NCBI GenBank assembly: GCA_043228905.1
Contig: JBHGNT010000008.1
Span: forward strand, 15,810,001 to 15,874,000
DNA: 64,000 nucleotides
Reading direction: 5' to 3'
Origin: Azolla caroliniana
Lineage: Eukaryota; Polypodiophyta
In this document: positions 20,801-26,600 of the stretch, in pieces
Numbering within the stretch: position 1 is the stretch's first letter
Layout of the letters: each line of letters begins with the position of its first letter
The notes under the pieces: model-generated
What the model was told of the DNA's origin: nothing
Seen by the model: the letters and a program-made list of their open reading frames with translations, nothing else
Database searches by the model: none
Position numbers and translations under genes: made by a program

Positions 20801-21978
20801 TGCTCCACACCTCTCACTCAGCTCTGACATGGTTCCCAAGGACCCTCAAGAGATAAAAGAGATGGAAACTCAACCATTTCGAGAAATGCTTGGAAGTCTA
20901 AGGTATCTTGTATCATGTACTGGACCAAATTTATTCTATATCACAGGTTATCTATCAAGATTTATGCAGAACCCAAGTAAGCCACACTTAGATGCCCTAC
21001 TCCAAGTGCACCACAAGAGTTTGTACATCTATATTCCCAAAGTTCACTTTAGGGATCGACAACCAATCATGTATCCAAACATCATGAAAATACTAAACAT
21101 ATTGACTACAAGTACTTTTATGTAAAAGAATTGATAGACGGAACCAAGGAAGATCAACCAATACCTGTAGTCAATTATACTCCTACAAATCAACAAATAG
21201 CTCATTTTCTCACAAAAGCAGTACCTAAACCCAAATTTGCGTTTTGCTGCAAATCTATTGGACTTATTAATGTAACTTCAAATAGAAATAGCCATAGCTT
21301 ATAATTCTAAAAACAAAAAAAGGGAAAATGTGAACACTAATTCACATGAATCCAGAAATAACTGTATCCCAAATAGCTTCTCGTATCTTGTATCTATACA
21401 TGTCTATTCATATCTTGTACCTGTACGTATCTGTTCATATCTTGTATCTGGCTATTTAATAGTCCCATACTCATTAATAGAATTAACGCTTCTATCAAAT
21501 TGCTATTACCAAACATACATTATCACATCATGCATACACACCTTCTGCTTTCTTATCTGATACATTGCTTCCATTTGAGCTCTCTGTAATCGGAGTTGCT
21601 TGAGAACTACTACTACTGCTAGTCTTCTCCTCGGAATTCGCAAATATTTTCCCTTGTCGTACGAAGGAGCCCCGCGAATTGCAAGCAACGGGGCTGAAAT
21701 CTAGATAAACAAGGAAAAGATATCAAATACTGATGAATGTGACGAGAAAAAACAAACGAAAACGACAACAGGGGGGCGGAGAGGTGCGGGCAAAAACAGG
21801 AATCCATCACAAAATAGAAGCAAAAAATAGGATAAGACACAGGATATGAGAGGAGGGAATGCACGCCTGTTCGGAAACGAGAGGCTAGGGGAGGAAACGC
21901 GGAGCTTTTTGTTGTGAGGCAGGCATGGTGAGAGGAGGAGGGAGAGGAGGAGCAGAGCATCGCCATGGCCATGGCCAT
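5172..21978 (-). CDS. Small single-span plastid (thylakoid-type) membrane protein; three exons, 16-kb intron (model)
   Basis: Proposed exons in transcript order are 21978-21867, 21700-21542 and 5323-5172 (112, 159 and 152 nt), giving 140 residues. Exons 1-2 encode a transit-peptide-like N terminus: MAMAMAML, then a Ser-rich stretch, a basic segment SRGSFVRQGKIFANSEE and a run of serines. Exon 3 encodes KGQTTAIITGAIAVILGVAY (membrane span about residues 102-122) and the proline-rich tail LEPPPPEAFGL. I know this tail from an uncharacterised plant plastid protein family that I cannot name. Exon 2 ends in phase 1 (GAA G|GT) and exon 3 starts after TTACAG with two bases (CT), so the frame stays open and gives KKAEARAEVEKG. 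Intron 1 (166 bp) would be GC-AG. Intron 2 (5324-21541) carries Gypsy and Copia insertions, both antisense to the gene. Splicing over 16 kb is inferred. The minus 5' exons could instead be an orphan duplicate of the PYG7-like gene. Confidence 0.55.
5400..8030. other. Intronic or intergenic DNA; one short LINE-like scrap
   Basis: No complete gene is recognised. The segment 7075-7170 (+) resembles the LINE 3' fragment at 9236-9312: GCCCATTGTGCAAAGTAATG matches GCCCACTACGCAAGGTAATG, followed by GCTTGGGA/GCTTAGGA. A minus-strand open frame at 7229-7469 ends in a consensus donor (GTGAGT) but matches no family I know. A 33-bp direct duplication containing CTCCATGGCAAAACAAT lies at about 7800-7852. 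Confidence 0.4.
8031..8062. repeat. (CATA)n microsatellite
   Basis: About eight perfect CATA units flanked by ATAT-rich sequence. Confidence 0.9.
8540..8768. repeat. Degenerate ~28-32 bp tandem repeat (CACAATCCAGAAACAACGAAGTGTT)
   Basis: About seven units share the core ATCCAGAAACAAC with AAGTRTTA linkers. The right-hand units (8690-8760) are the most alike. The array abuts the CT microsatellite to its right. Confidence 0.75.
8776..8846. repeat. (CT)n microsatellite, ~35 units
   Basis: An uninterrupted TC/CT run of about 70 bp directly after the ~30-bp repeats. Confidence 0.95.
8960..9345 (+). pseudogene. LINE (non-LTR retrotransposon) 3'-terminal fragment
   Basis: The plus-strand reading, with at least one stop (TGA near 9067), gives RPPYMDIHLSYALRSVIGQL then TSSHQLQNEVGKY, PLEERICQLCHQGVESEEHY and FYEIRGRYHCLF. 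This is the C-terminal cysteine/histidine segment (C-x2-C...H...) that follows reverse transcriptase in many plant LINE ORF2 proteins. The frame 9143-9346 remains open. No RT or endonuclease domain is next to it, so it is a 5'-truncated dead copy, directly followed by the Gypsy LTR. Confidence 0.7.
9354..9717 (+). repeat. Putative 5' LTR of the Gypsy element
   Basis: It begins TGTAAATGAG and ends CAACACA, giving TGT...ACA ends, and lies just before the PBS-like TTGGCGACCAC. A TATA-like ATTTAAAG is at 9468-9475. The ends are inferred because no partner LTR is present to define them. Confidence 0.45.
9769..15663 (+). CDS. Gag-Pol polyprotein of the Gypsy element, intact frame
   Basis: One uninterrupted frame of 1964 codons. 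Gag: an acidic N terminus, a Glu/Pro repeat of EEPVKEPE type at about residues 155-205, a capsid-like region (about 220-400), two imperfect Cys/His boxes (CTICLNAGHSAVEC, CVICQSKSHTTDRC) and a classic CCHC knuckle CYYCRQEGHYSNQC near residue 605. Protease: VIDGGSGVNVIS with Asp774. Reverse transcriptase: YSFLDGFSGYNQIRMHP and catalytic FLDD at residues 1193-1196. RNase H: FVDASDIAIGSAL. Integrase: an HHCC finger ending CDLCQRMG, then D1627, D1689 (ISDQGGHF) and E1725, with exact D-x61-D-x35-E spacing. Gag and Pol share one frame. The intact reading frame and catalytic residues suggest recent activity, although the element's 3' end is rearranged. The ATG at 9769 sits 30 nt after the PBS-like site. 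Confidence 0.93.
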   Translation: MTRPTHDLVTDRARRLAEPQRRRETFQQAAHEIRSDRSFSNVIRRVAEESLRLQQTRDQDDGSGLSSLRETERLLEALASGENEAEAFSAYESDSEGGYNVHTNYRSSNDTPGGPEDDGSDTVPTPEPEPFDQGYPEPQTEAVNPPTPEVEEAKPPTPTKEPAKVPEEEPVKEPEEEPVKEPEEEPEKEPEKEPEVEPERKPERYQQTPLNRGLILDDDMPFQYSKYRDDPDAEAHVHAFEQTWEPNHASQRLTPEEEERSKIAEFGVTLEGPAARWRRTQDPATITTFAELKAKFLHFFHKEVDQTIMVGLFYTIRQEAGESIPQFVIRFQRMHSQLARAPPEEELRTIFLNALREPLRTVCTVIDFRGSTIDQVIDRVREMEKSSSWLTLGALQRALPTDEDLRFRQAIQCTICLNAGHSAVECTMRTQCVICQSKSHTTDRCEYNLLNRQAPPVRRIEPRSSRDEDEDRWQRMNRYRPAQDVRYGDRQENDGRYGDRHDNYDRYERSDRYRESNRRDEQYDRDHSPGYRRHQEDYGRFYDPPRQDYRNKNKNNKKRNFKKGGHPRDPEHGTPRSQPAQNAPLTTGPTPATSNAESSNTRKAYCYYCRQEGHYSNQCPAKSYNKRPAVNMVVPEVADLQQVTTRSKGMAKEWETQEAIRKQATEWVKEANERNVADAERQKANTIEGAGGSHAENETWQALQECQITLPLGRLLQLVPRFTEGLKTVMSNGVAPPAPVLFSNPEEGPTVVDTSSPVITAIVKGHELPGTVIDGGSGVNVISLRTCDALGIHEWEPCPFWLRMADTSSVRPTGLIRKLEVTIGGHTFHISAVVLQLQAQGAYPPLLGRPWLKTAHIKQNWRKNMITFRRGKAKVRVPTQPRTSNGKECTPLYAECVNMLEGLADDEEAQYLEEHPKIVPLFEIDVAEAVAPYLPQRDETEAEPDKDSIRELRQAQEALEREMAVSQRVKASQLDEVNLGSKDESKPIHIAKEMKPEDKAVMIKLLTEFHDVFAWSYEDMRGLDPQLYQHQIHLGKDAKPVAQRRYRMNPNYAAKVKEEIDKLLRVGFIRPVKKATWLSPIVVVPKKNGKIRVCVDYRKLNAATITDAFPLPFTDGVLDAVAGHEVYSFLDGFSGYNQIRMHPDDQEKTAFVTEWGVFVAVVMMFGLKTAPATFQRIIMEIFGEYIPAFMQVFLDDFAVYSREKDHLQHLRLCLEKCRLYRLSLNPAKCIFGVSSGILLGHIVSKEGIAVDPDKVNAILGAPVPKTAKALSRFLGQIRWHSRMLRHLADLATPLHTAVHRTPFQWTDTEDKAYNALKVLLSQAPVVQPPDWSKEFHVFVDASDIAIGSALMQLTEPKWYRPVYYANRKLSQAEKNYSTTEREALGMIYSVTKFRHYLLGRKFSFHVDHSALLYLVSKASLTGKLARWTLLLQEFEFEIFHRPGIQHAVADYLSRLESGESGDGVSDEFPDAELFRITPETAADDTVASEDRWLTNMHQFLSTGLPPEEMNRDERKRLAVQSRNFCLLRDTLYHKGADGIWRRAVRSDEKQVILREAHCGVAGGHYAGEATARKVWQSGLWWPTTLKDAVKYAKECDLCQRMGQPTEQARMPHQPVLPLEPFQKWGLDFVGPFKPPAMRTSNRYVIVATDYCTKWVEAKALRDNTASSTAKFLYENIWCRYGCPIELISDQGGHFLGQVVESLTTFYAVVHKRSTPYYPQANGLAESTNKTLQNILRKIVNENRTDWDTKLHSALWAYRTAYKTSIRTTPFRLAFGLEAVMPVEFQVPSLRIQLRERLNEKESEEMRLAALCELEEQRLASILHMELEQRRRKAFVDRHRKGNEKMFEIGKPVLVFQTRMGKMPGKLRFRWTGPYWLTQEYNGSYQLGTLAGEVLGKWVNGFRLKPYKGPMPSNPFMQPTGTIPGTCQGTVRMEEKDDGEPVAEAKEDTATRKENGKGPKGPTDV
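15664..16031 (+). other. Spacer between pol and the accessory ORF of the Gypsy element
   Basis: It contains an A-rich tract (15677-15700) shortly after the pol stop and a CT-rich leader-like stretch (15960-16010) before the ATG at 16032. The accessory frame stays open back to 15798, so an earlier start (15798 or 15861) is possible. Confidence 0.5.
16032..17099 (+). CDS. Accessory ORF downstream of pol in the Gypsy element, 3'-truncated
   Basis: The frame is open from 15798 to 17204, but from about 17100 it reads through an inverted gag-pol fragment, so the native C terminus is lost. The ATG at 16032 starts MDPQTLSEAARKWLRQHGLD, which looks like a genuine N terminus after a CT-rich leader. 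About 180 residues appear folded: RVLHEYGHVYPRPPVMPKN, YEGIKVDWPVLIADGLCAAI, GRKLWHAVAQWITLLAPP. A long basic then acidic, Pro/Thr/Glu-rich tail follows. The folded part vaguely recalls the plant 'putative transposon protein' domain found in some Ogre/Athila-type elements, but I am not certain and propose no function. It has no transmembrane span and so is not a typical env-like protein. Confidence 0.7.
17099..17440 (-). repeat. Inverted, ~98.8 % identical fragment of the Gypsy gag-pol junction
   Basis: The minus strand reads VNMVVPEVADLQQVTTRSKG through LKTVMSNGVAPPAPVL, matching the plus-strand gag-pol at 11652-11990. I count about four mismatches in ~340 bp, causing A to V, V to F and EG to GS changes. 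It replaces the 3' end of the accessory ORF. The right junction lies near TTAACTGCT|CTAGAG (about 17440). Confidence 0.92.
17645..18000 (+). repeat. LTR-like sequence 5' of a decayed Copia element
   Basis: It starts TGTTGAGAATCAAGCTCAAC, nearly the same as the start of the minus-strand Copia LTR at 42346 (TGTTCAGAATCAAGCTCAAC), and has a TATA-like TATATAAAACCCC at about 17899. A 40-bp tandem duplication (CACACTTTATTGTAATCCGTGT) is at 17707-17786. The 3' end is not definable, and it does not match the 3' LTR-like sequence at 21329, so it may belong to another insertion. Confidence 0.45.
20037..21125 (+). pseudogene. Copia reverse transcriptase fragment
   Basis: The 362-codon open frame has the Copia RT signatures KWLLKRKLNPDRSLHRHKSR, LVARGFNQVAGIDFHETF, HQSDIKTTFLNGDLDQPIYM and LKKTLYSLKQSPRIWY. 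The catalytic YVDD reads YVDA at 20568-20579, which removes one of the two essential aspartates. Downstream RT/RNase H sequence collapses after SRFMQNPSKPHLDALLQV. The element cannot reverse-transcribe. Confidence 0.9.
21329..21540 (+). repeat. 3' LTR-like end of the decayed Copia
   Basis: It starts TGTGAACACTAATTC immediately after the polypurine tract and contains repeated TATCTTGTATCTG phrases and a TATTTAATAG box. It ends in ATACACA one or two bases from the donor site of the minus-strand exon at 21542, so the insertion lies at the very start of that intron. Confidence 0.5.
21542..21978 (-). CDS. Transit-peptide exons 1-2 on the minus strand (copy of the PYG7-like 5' exons)
   Basis: Exon 1 (21978-21867, 112 nt) starts at the first of four in-frame ATGs, MAMAMAML. 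Exon 2 (21700-21542, 159 nt) begins DFSPVACNSRGSFVRQGK and ends SNGSNVSDKKAE. Both align with the plus-strand PYG7-like exons at 23276-23387 and 23476-23604: exon 1 has the same length, both exons have the same phases, and they share DFS, SRG, ANS and SNGS/TNGS plus DKK/DQK. The intron between them starts GC rather than GT. These exons are used in the three-exon model for the membrane protein above. Confidence 0.7.
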
Positions 21979-22091
21979 ACGCGCATATATTTATCTGCTC
22001 AATGAACCCAACAAAACCAGAAACTGAAAGAAGAAGATGAAGAAGAAGAAGAGCTGCCCTTCGGTTTTCACTAATTGCAGACCATACCCCT
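21542..22091 (-). repeat. Left arm of an inverted duplication (5' UTR + exons 1-2)
   Basis: It is the reverse complement of about 23171-23604. Matches include the leader phrases TTTTCACTAATTGCAG/CTAATTACAA, GCTGCCCTTC, the CTT/TTC-rich pyrimidine leader, TGAACCCAACAAAA and GCATATATTTATCTGCT, then both exons. The spacer to the right arm is about 1.08 kb. Confidence 0.85.
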
Positions 22092-22138
22092 AGTAGTCTC
22101 TTCCCCTTCTTCCTCTACTAACTCTATTTAGTGAGTCG

Positions 22139-22330
22139 ACCGGTTGAGTGATTAGTGATTACCGGGTTGATTAATTAGTGGTTACCAGGTTGATTAATTA
22201 GTGGTTACCTGGTCGATTTATTAATGAGTATCAGGTTGATAAATCATTGGTTACCAGGTTGATTTATTAGTGGTTACCTAGTTGATTAATTAGCGATTAC
22301 CAGATTGAGCACTAATTATCGGGCTAAGTA
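22139..22330. repeat. Minisatellite, ~29-bp unit GGTTGATTAATTAGTGGTTACC
   Basis: About seven degenerate units sit immediately outside the left inverted arm, upstream of the minus-strand start codon. Confidence 0.8.
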
Positions 22331-22659
22331 ATTCGCGCTTAGTAGTTAGTGAAGTCTGTCAACGTTTTTAGGCTGGAACCTTCTTCACACTAAATATACG
22401 ATATATCTTTTATATATGTGCACCCTCTATGCCATCTTCTTAACACAAATCTTTATGTTTGTGTATATATTTTTGAGCACGTGAGTTCACTTGCAAAAGG
22501 ATATGTGAGTGGCGTGAAATGGTTTTGCATTTAAGTCACATATTGGACCTCTCATATATACCATGACCATATCCCTCTTGGATAGATTAACAAAGGAAGA
22601 AACACAAGAATATATAGCCCGAGATTTTGCATATTCAACATTTAAGTTTAAGAATCTAC

Positions 22660-23076
22660 TAGAGTGCCTCTCTATTTTGGAAAGGCAACAAAAGACCCTC
22701 AACTTTTAGTGTTATATTCAGCGAACCATTATGTGTGAGTCATTTGCCAAATAGCTTCTAACCAAGAGTTTTTTCATGAAGTACGTTTTGGTCCCAAAGT
22801 ATGATTAAGAGGGTAAAGAGTGGGTGAGGATAGTGACCAATTGCTAATTAATCATAGGGTTTAGGGCGTACATCTATTTAGAGTACCCCTCTATTTTGGA
22901 AAGGCAACAAAAGACCCTCAACTTTAGTGTTATATTCAGCGAACCATTACGTGCGAGTCACTTGCCAAATTCGGTTCTAACCAAGAGCTCCTTCATGAAG
23001 TAAGTTTCGGTCCCAAAAGTATGATTAAGAGGGTAAACAATGGGCGAGGTTAGTGATCAATCGCTAATTAATCATA
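22660..23076. repeat. Direct duplication, period 219 bp
   Basis: CTATTTTGGAAAGGCAACAA occurs at 22672 and 22891. The two ~200-bp copies align over their length with scattered differences. The duplication lies within the divergent spacer. Confidence 0.85.
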
Positions 23077-23170
23077 ATAAGGTAAGGTCAAAATAAGCAA
23101 GTATCACTAATTAGAGAACCCCATGAAGGAAATCACTGCTAATTAAGGTAAAAGAAATAGAGTAAGGTCA

Positions 23171-23604
23171 GGGGTATGATTTGTAATTAGTGAAAACTGA
23201 AGGGCAGTTCTTCTTCTTCTTCTTCTTCTTCTTACTCTGTTTTTTGTTGGGTTCATTCAGCAGATAAATGCACGTATGGCCATGGCCATGGCGATGCTTG
23301 GCTCCTCCCCCTCCCCCTATCCCCCCCATGGCTGCCTCACAACAAGAAGCTCCGCATCTCCTCCTCTCTTAACTCGTCTTCAAACGGGTATTCATGTCTC
23401 CATCCCTGTCTTTTGTGTCCATCCTGTTTCTTCAGTATTCATCACACAATTTCTTTCGTTGTATGTTTGCTTTAGATTTCAGTTCATCTGCGCATGTTTC
23501 GAGAGGTTTTTTCTCACAGCGAGGGTGCTTCTATGCAAATTCTAAGTCTACTACCCTCAGTATAGAAGGTACAAATGGAAGCAGCTCATCTGATCAGAAA
23601 GAAG
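23171..23604 (+). repeat. Right arm of the inverted duplication
   Basis: Partner of 21542-22091. It includes the (TTC)n leader (23208-23233) and PYG7-like exons 1 and 2. Confidence 0.85.
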
Positions 23605-26600
23605 GTGAGAGAGACTAGACACTCAAACACACACACATACAGATAATCTATGCTAATTATGGAACGTCGAGCATGATCGGTTGAAACTAGGAGTGTCTGA
23701 ATATATGTGATAGAGGTGCATATGGTCGGTGGGAGTCCCTGGAATGAGCTTCAGGAACCTTCCTTTTCCCCAAGTGCCTAGCTCAGGACAATAGTGGCAT
23801 TCAATCTCAATGTTGATTTCCCAATAAATATCTGGTTCTGATCTCGTTACCCATGCTTGAGTATCCTTAAACACCATCACTTTAGTTTTATCAAGGTTCA
23901 CTGACAAATCTTTGCCTACAAAAAATGACACTTTAAAGCATCCAGATGTCTTTGTTGTCCATCCAGAAAGTCAGAGGGTGACAGTGTCATCAGCATATAG
24001 AAATATCAGTATGGCACTGAACCACCAAATCTCTCTATCCAATTAGATATACAAAGACTGAAGAGAGTATTGATAGTGGGCATCATTGTTTCATTCGAAT
24101 TGTGCCAGCTATTACTTCCTACAATCCATTAGGACACACTTTTCCTGACACTGATTAATACACTGTCAGCCAAAGATATGTCAACATTGTATTGAGTGTT
24201 ACACTGTCAGCCAAAGATATGGCACTGAACCACCAAATCTCTCTATCCAATTAGATATACAAAGACTGAAGAGAGTATTGATAGTGGGCATCATTGTTTC
24301 ATTCGAATTGTGCCAGCTATTACTTCCTACAATCCATTAGGACACACTTTTCCTGACACTGATTAATACACTGTCAGCCAAAGATATGTCAACATTGTAT
24401 TGAGTGTTACACTGTCAGCCAAAGATATGGCACTGAACCACCAAATCTCTCTATCCAATTAGATATACAAAGACTGAAGAGAGTATTGATAGTGGGCATC
24501 ATTGTTTCATTCGAATTGTGCCAGCTATTACTTCCTACAATCCATTAGGACACACTTTTCCTGACACTGATTAATACACTGTCAGCCAAAGATATGTCAA
24601 CATTGTATTGAGTGTTCCATTTCATGCAATGACTAGAAGCCCTGGAATCCTGTAGATATGGAATGGGAAGCTATGTTGGAAGTAATGCCCAATCCCAAGG
24701 ACACAAAATTTAGAAAGTGCGGAGTTTCAATTGTAGAGCCAAACAAACTCAAGCTACATGTATGTACCAGTAAAATCTCGTGAAGATTAATATCTTCCTA
24801 TGATCTTTTGCAAAGATTCTTATGCTTCCAGTGGAAAGATTCTTATGTCTCAGGAAAGTTCTCGAGTCTCACACTATAGAATTCCATTTTACTGCATGCA
24901 TAAAGATCTTAATGCTTCCAGTGTCAGTCAGAGGCAATATCAAGAAACAATATTGGAGGCGACAGAGAAATTTATCGAGTCTCATACTAAAGAATTCCAG
25001 TCTCCTGTATATGTATCACAGTCTTCTCATTGATAGTTAGTGATCATGGCTTCCAATTCTTCTTAGATTATCACAATTTTTTTCTTATGAATGCTTCCAA
25101 TCTCTCAAGGTTATTGATATGGAAACCCTATTTTTTGCAACTTCAACTGCATTATACTAACGGAGAACAATGACGATGAATTGTTTGAAGTCTGAAAGGT
25201 TTTCGATTCCAAGATATCACATGATAGACTTAAGTGAAGTCCATCAATGTGGCTCTGACATCAACGAATACACATAGAAACATTATTCAAATATACGAAG
25301 TGTTCTTGTCAAGGATTGAGAGTTACATCAATAGTATCCACAGAGTAGAAACATAATTACTCTTCGTTGAACTCTTTGTTGTTACAGAGGAAATAATGTG
25401 ACAGTCATAGAAGATCTTAGAAATTTCTAGAAGGCCCACCATATTTGACAATTTAGAAAGTTCTAACCCACTCTGAACTCTACTTTTCTTTTTCTCTTTT
25501 TCTCGAATGTCTGCTTAAGAAAATTGAATTGCTGTATTTTATCATGGTTTTTAAGAGTTATACCTTATTTCATATGCAGAATAGTGTCATGTAAATAAAA
25601 ATGATTTTCCTTCCATAATTAGCTGGAAAAGAAATCATGCATCAATGTGCTGATAACCAGGAAGATGGATTTTGGAGCAGGAAAATGCAATATAAGCTTC
25701 CGAGACCTAACGAAGAAGAACAAATGGTGTATAAATGCTCTTATGGCAAGCTTGATCGATTTTCCTGCAGTAATGAGCTTTACAGGCTCAGCACATGCCG
25801 AGAGTAAAGGTCTGGATTTAAATGTGATATACAGTGACATAGCTAGTTTCGAGATAAGTGCACAGCTATTGTATCTTGCAACACTTCTTGGTTTGGTTGG
25901 AGTGGGCACTTTCTTTGTTGTTCGACAAGTGTTGGTTCAGAGAGAGCTCGAATCGGCTGCAAAATCTTTACAGGTTTGTTGGGGGCCTCATTTTGTTAGT
26001 CAATTGCATTAGGGAACACTTCTTTATTATTGCAAAGATACCCCATGGTTTTTAAAAATTGCCAGAATAGCCTGTCTATTTCTTGACAGTTATAGTGAAT
26101 ACAATACCCTCTGATTTAATTAGGCTTAACCCATGATTAATTTGGTTTGAATTAAGAAGTTCTTTATAAGCTATTTTTGACCCTACTTAGATATTAATAG
26201 GGTGATTAATTAGTTGGTGTATTGATTGCTGAACTAATTAATTGTTAATTAGGGGCAAACGAATTTATCAGCCTATTAACCGCTAATTCATTCAATCAAG
26301 TAATCTGAATTGGGCCACCGGCAGTAATTAGGCTTATTATATCTATTTATCCCTATGTAAGGGCTGATTAAGCCTTATTGAGATTGAGGGTTATCTACAC
26401 AATCTTAAGACACTGGGAGCTATTATGGAAATTCTTGTAAAACTGGGGGTTCCTGTGGTAAATATGTGGATCACAATGGGTATAGTGGCATTTTTCTCAT
26501 CATATAACATATCTCAGTAGAAAGTAAGGATTTGCTTCCAGGTCACTTGGGCTTACGTGATTTTCATATAAATGATAGGATCGTGTTCGAACTGGGGAAG

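Larger units (their letters stand above)
18078..21540 (+). mobile_element. Decayed Ty1/Copia retrotransposon
   Basis: Pieces in order: protease remnant at about 18265 (WYLNTGTTHHMT, where DSGA has become NTGT); GAG-pre-integrase LRLGHPHLQALHK at about 18690; integrase FCEGCLFRKM to YGPMPTPSLTGALYF at about 18790-18980, continuing with frameshifts to about 19340; a Pro/Ser-rich linker; reverse transcriptase in the 20037-21125 frame; and the Pol C terminus (QIAHFLTKAVPKPKF) at about 21190-21240. The core of RNase H between about 21020 and 21115 is deleted. A polypurine tract AAAAAAAGGGAAAA (21315-21328) precedes a 3' LTR-like sequence. It is an old, non-functional element, antisense in the proposed intron of the small membrane-protein gene. 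Confidence 0.85.
22092..23170. promoter_or_regulatory. Presumed divergent promoter region between the two transit-peptide genes
   Basis: It separates two head-to-head start codons with homologous pyrimidine-rich leaders. It contains a ~29-bp minisatellite (22139-22330) and a 219-bp-period direct duplication (22660-23076), including TCAACTTTAGTGTTATATTC and ATGATTAAGAGGGTAAA in each copy. No TATA box was assigned with confidence. The promoter role is inferred from position only. Confidence 0.5.

Noticed and set aside
21619-21978. Continuous 119-codon minus-strand frame from the first Met
   Set aside because: The continuous reading crosses the proposed intron. Homology with the plus copy shows that exon 2 is read in another frame after splicing.
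23171-23604. Inverted arms considered as a MITE or foldback transposon
   Set aside because: The arms contain matched exons, an intron and a leader in coding phase, and no short terminal inverted repeat or target duplication was seen. A gene-fragment duplication explains them better.
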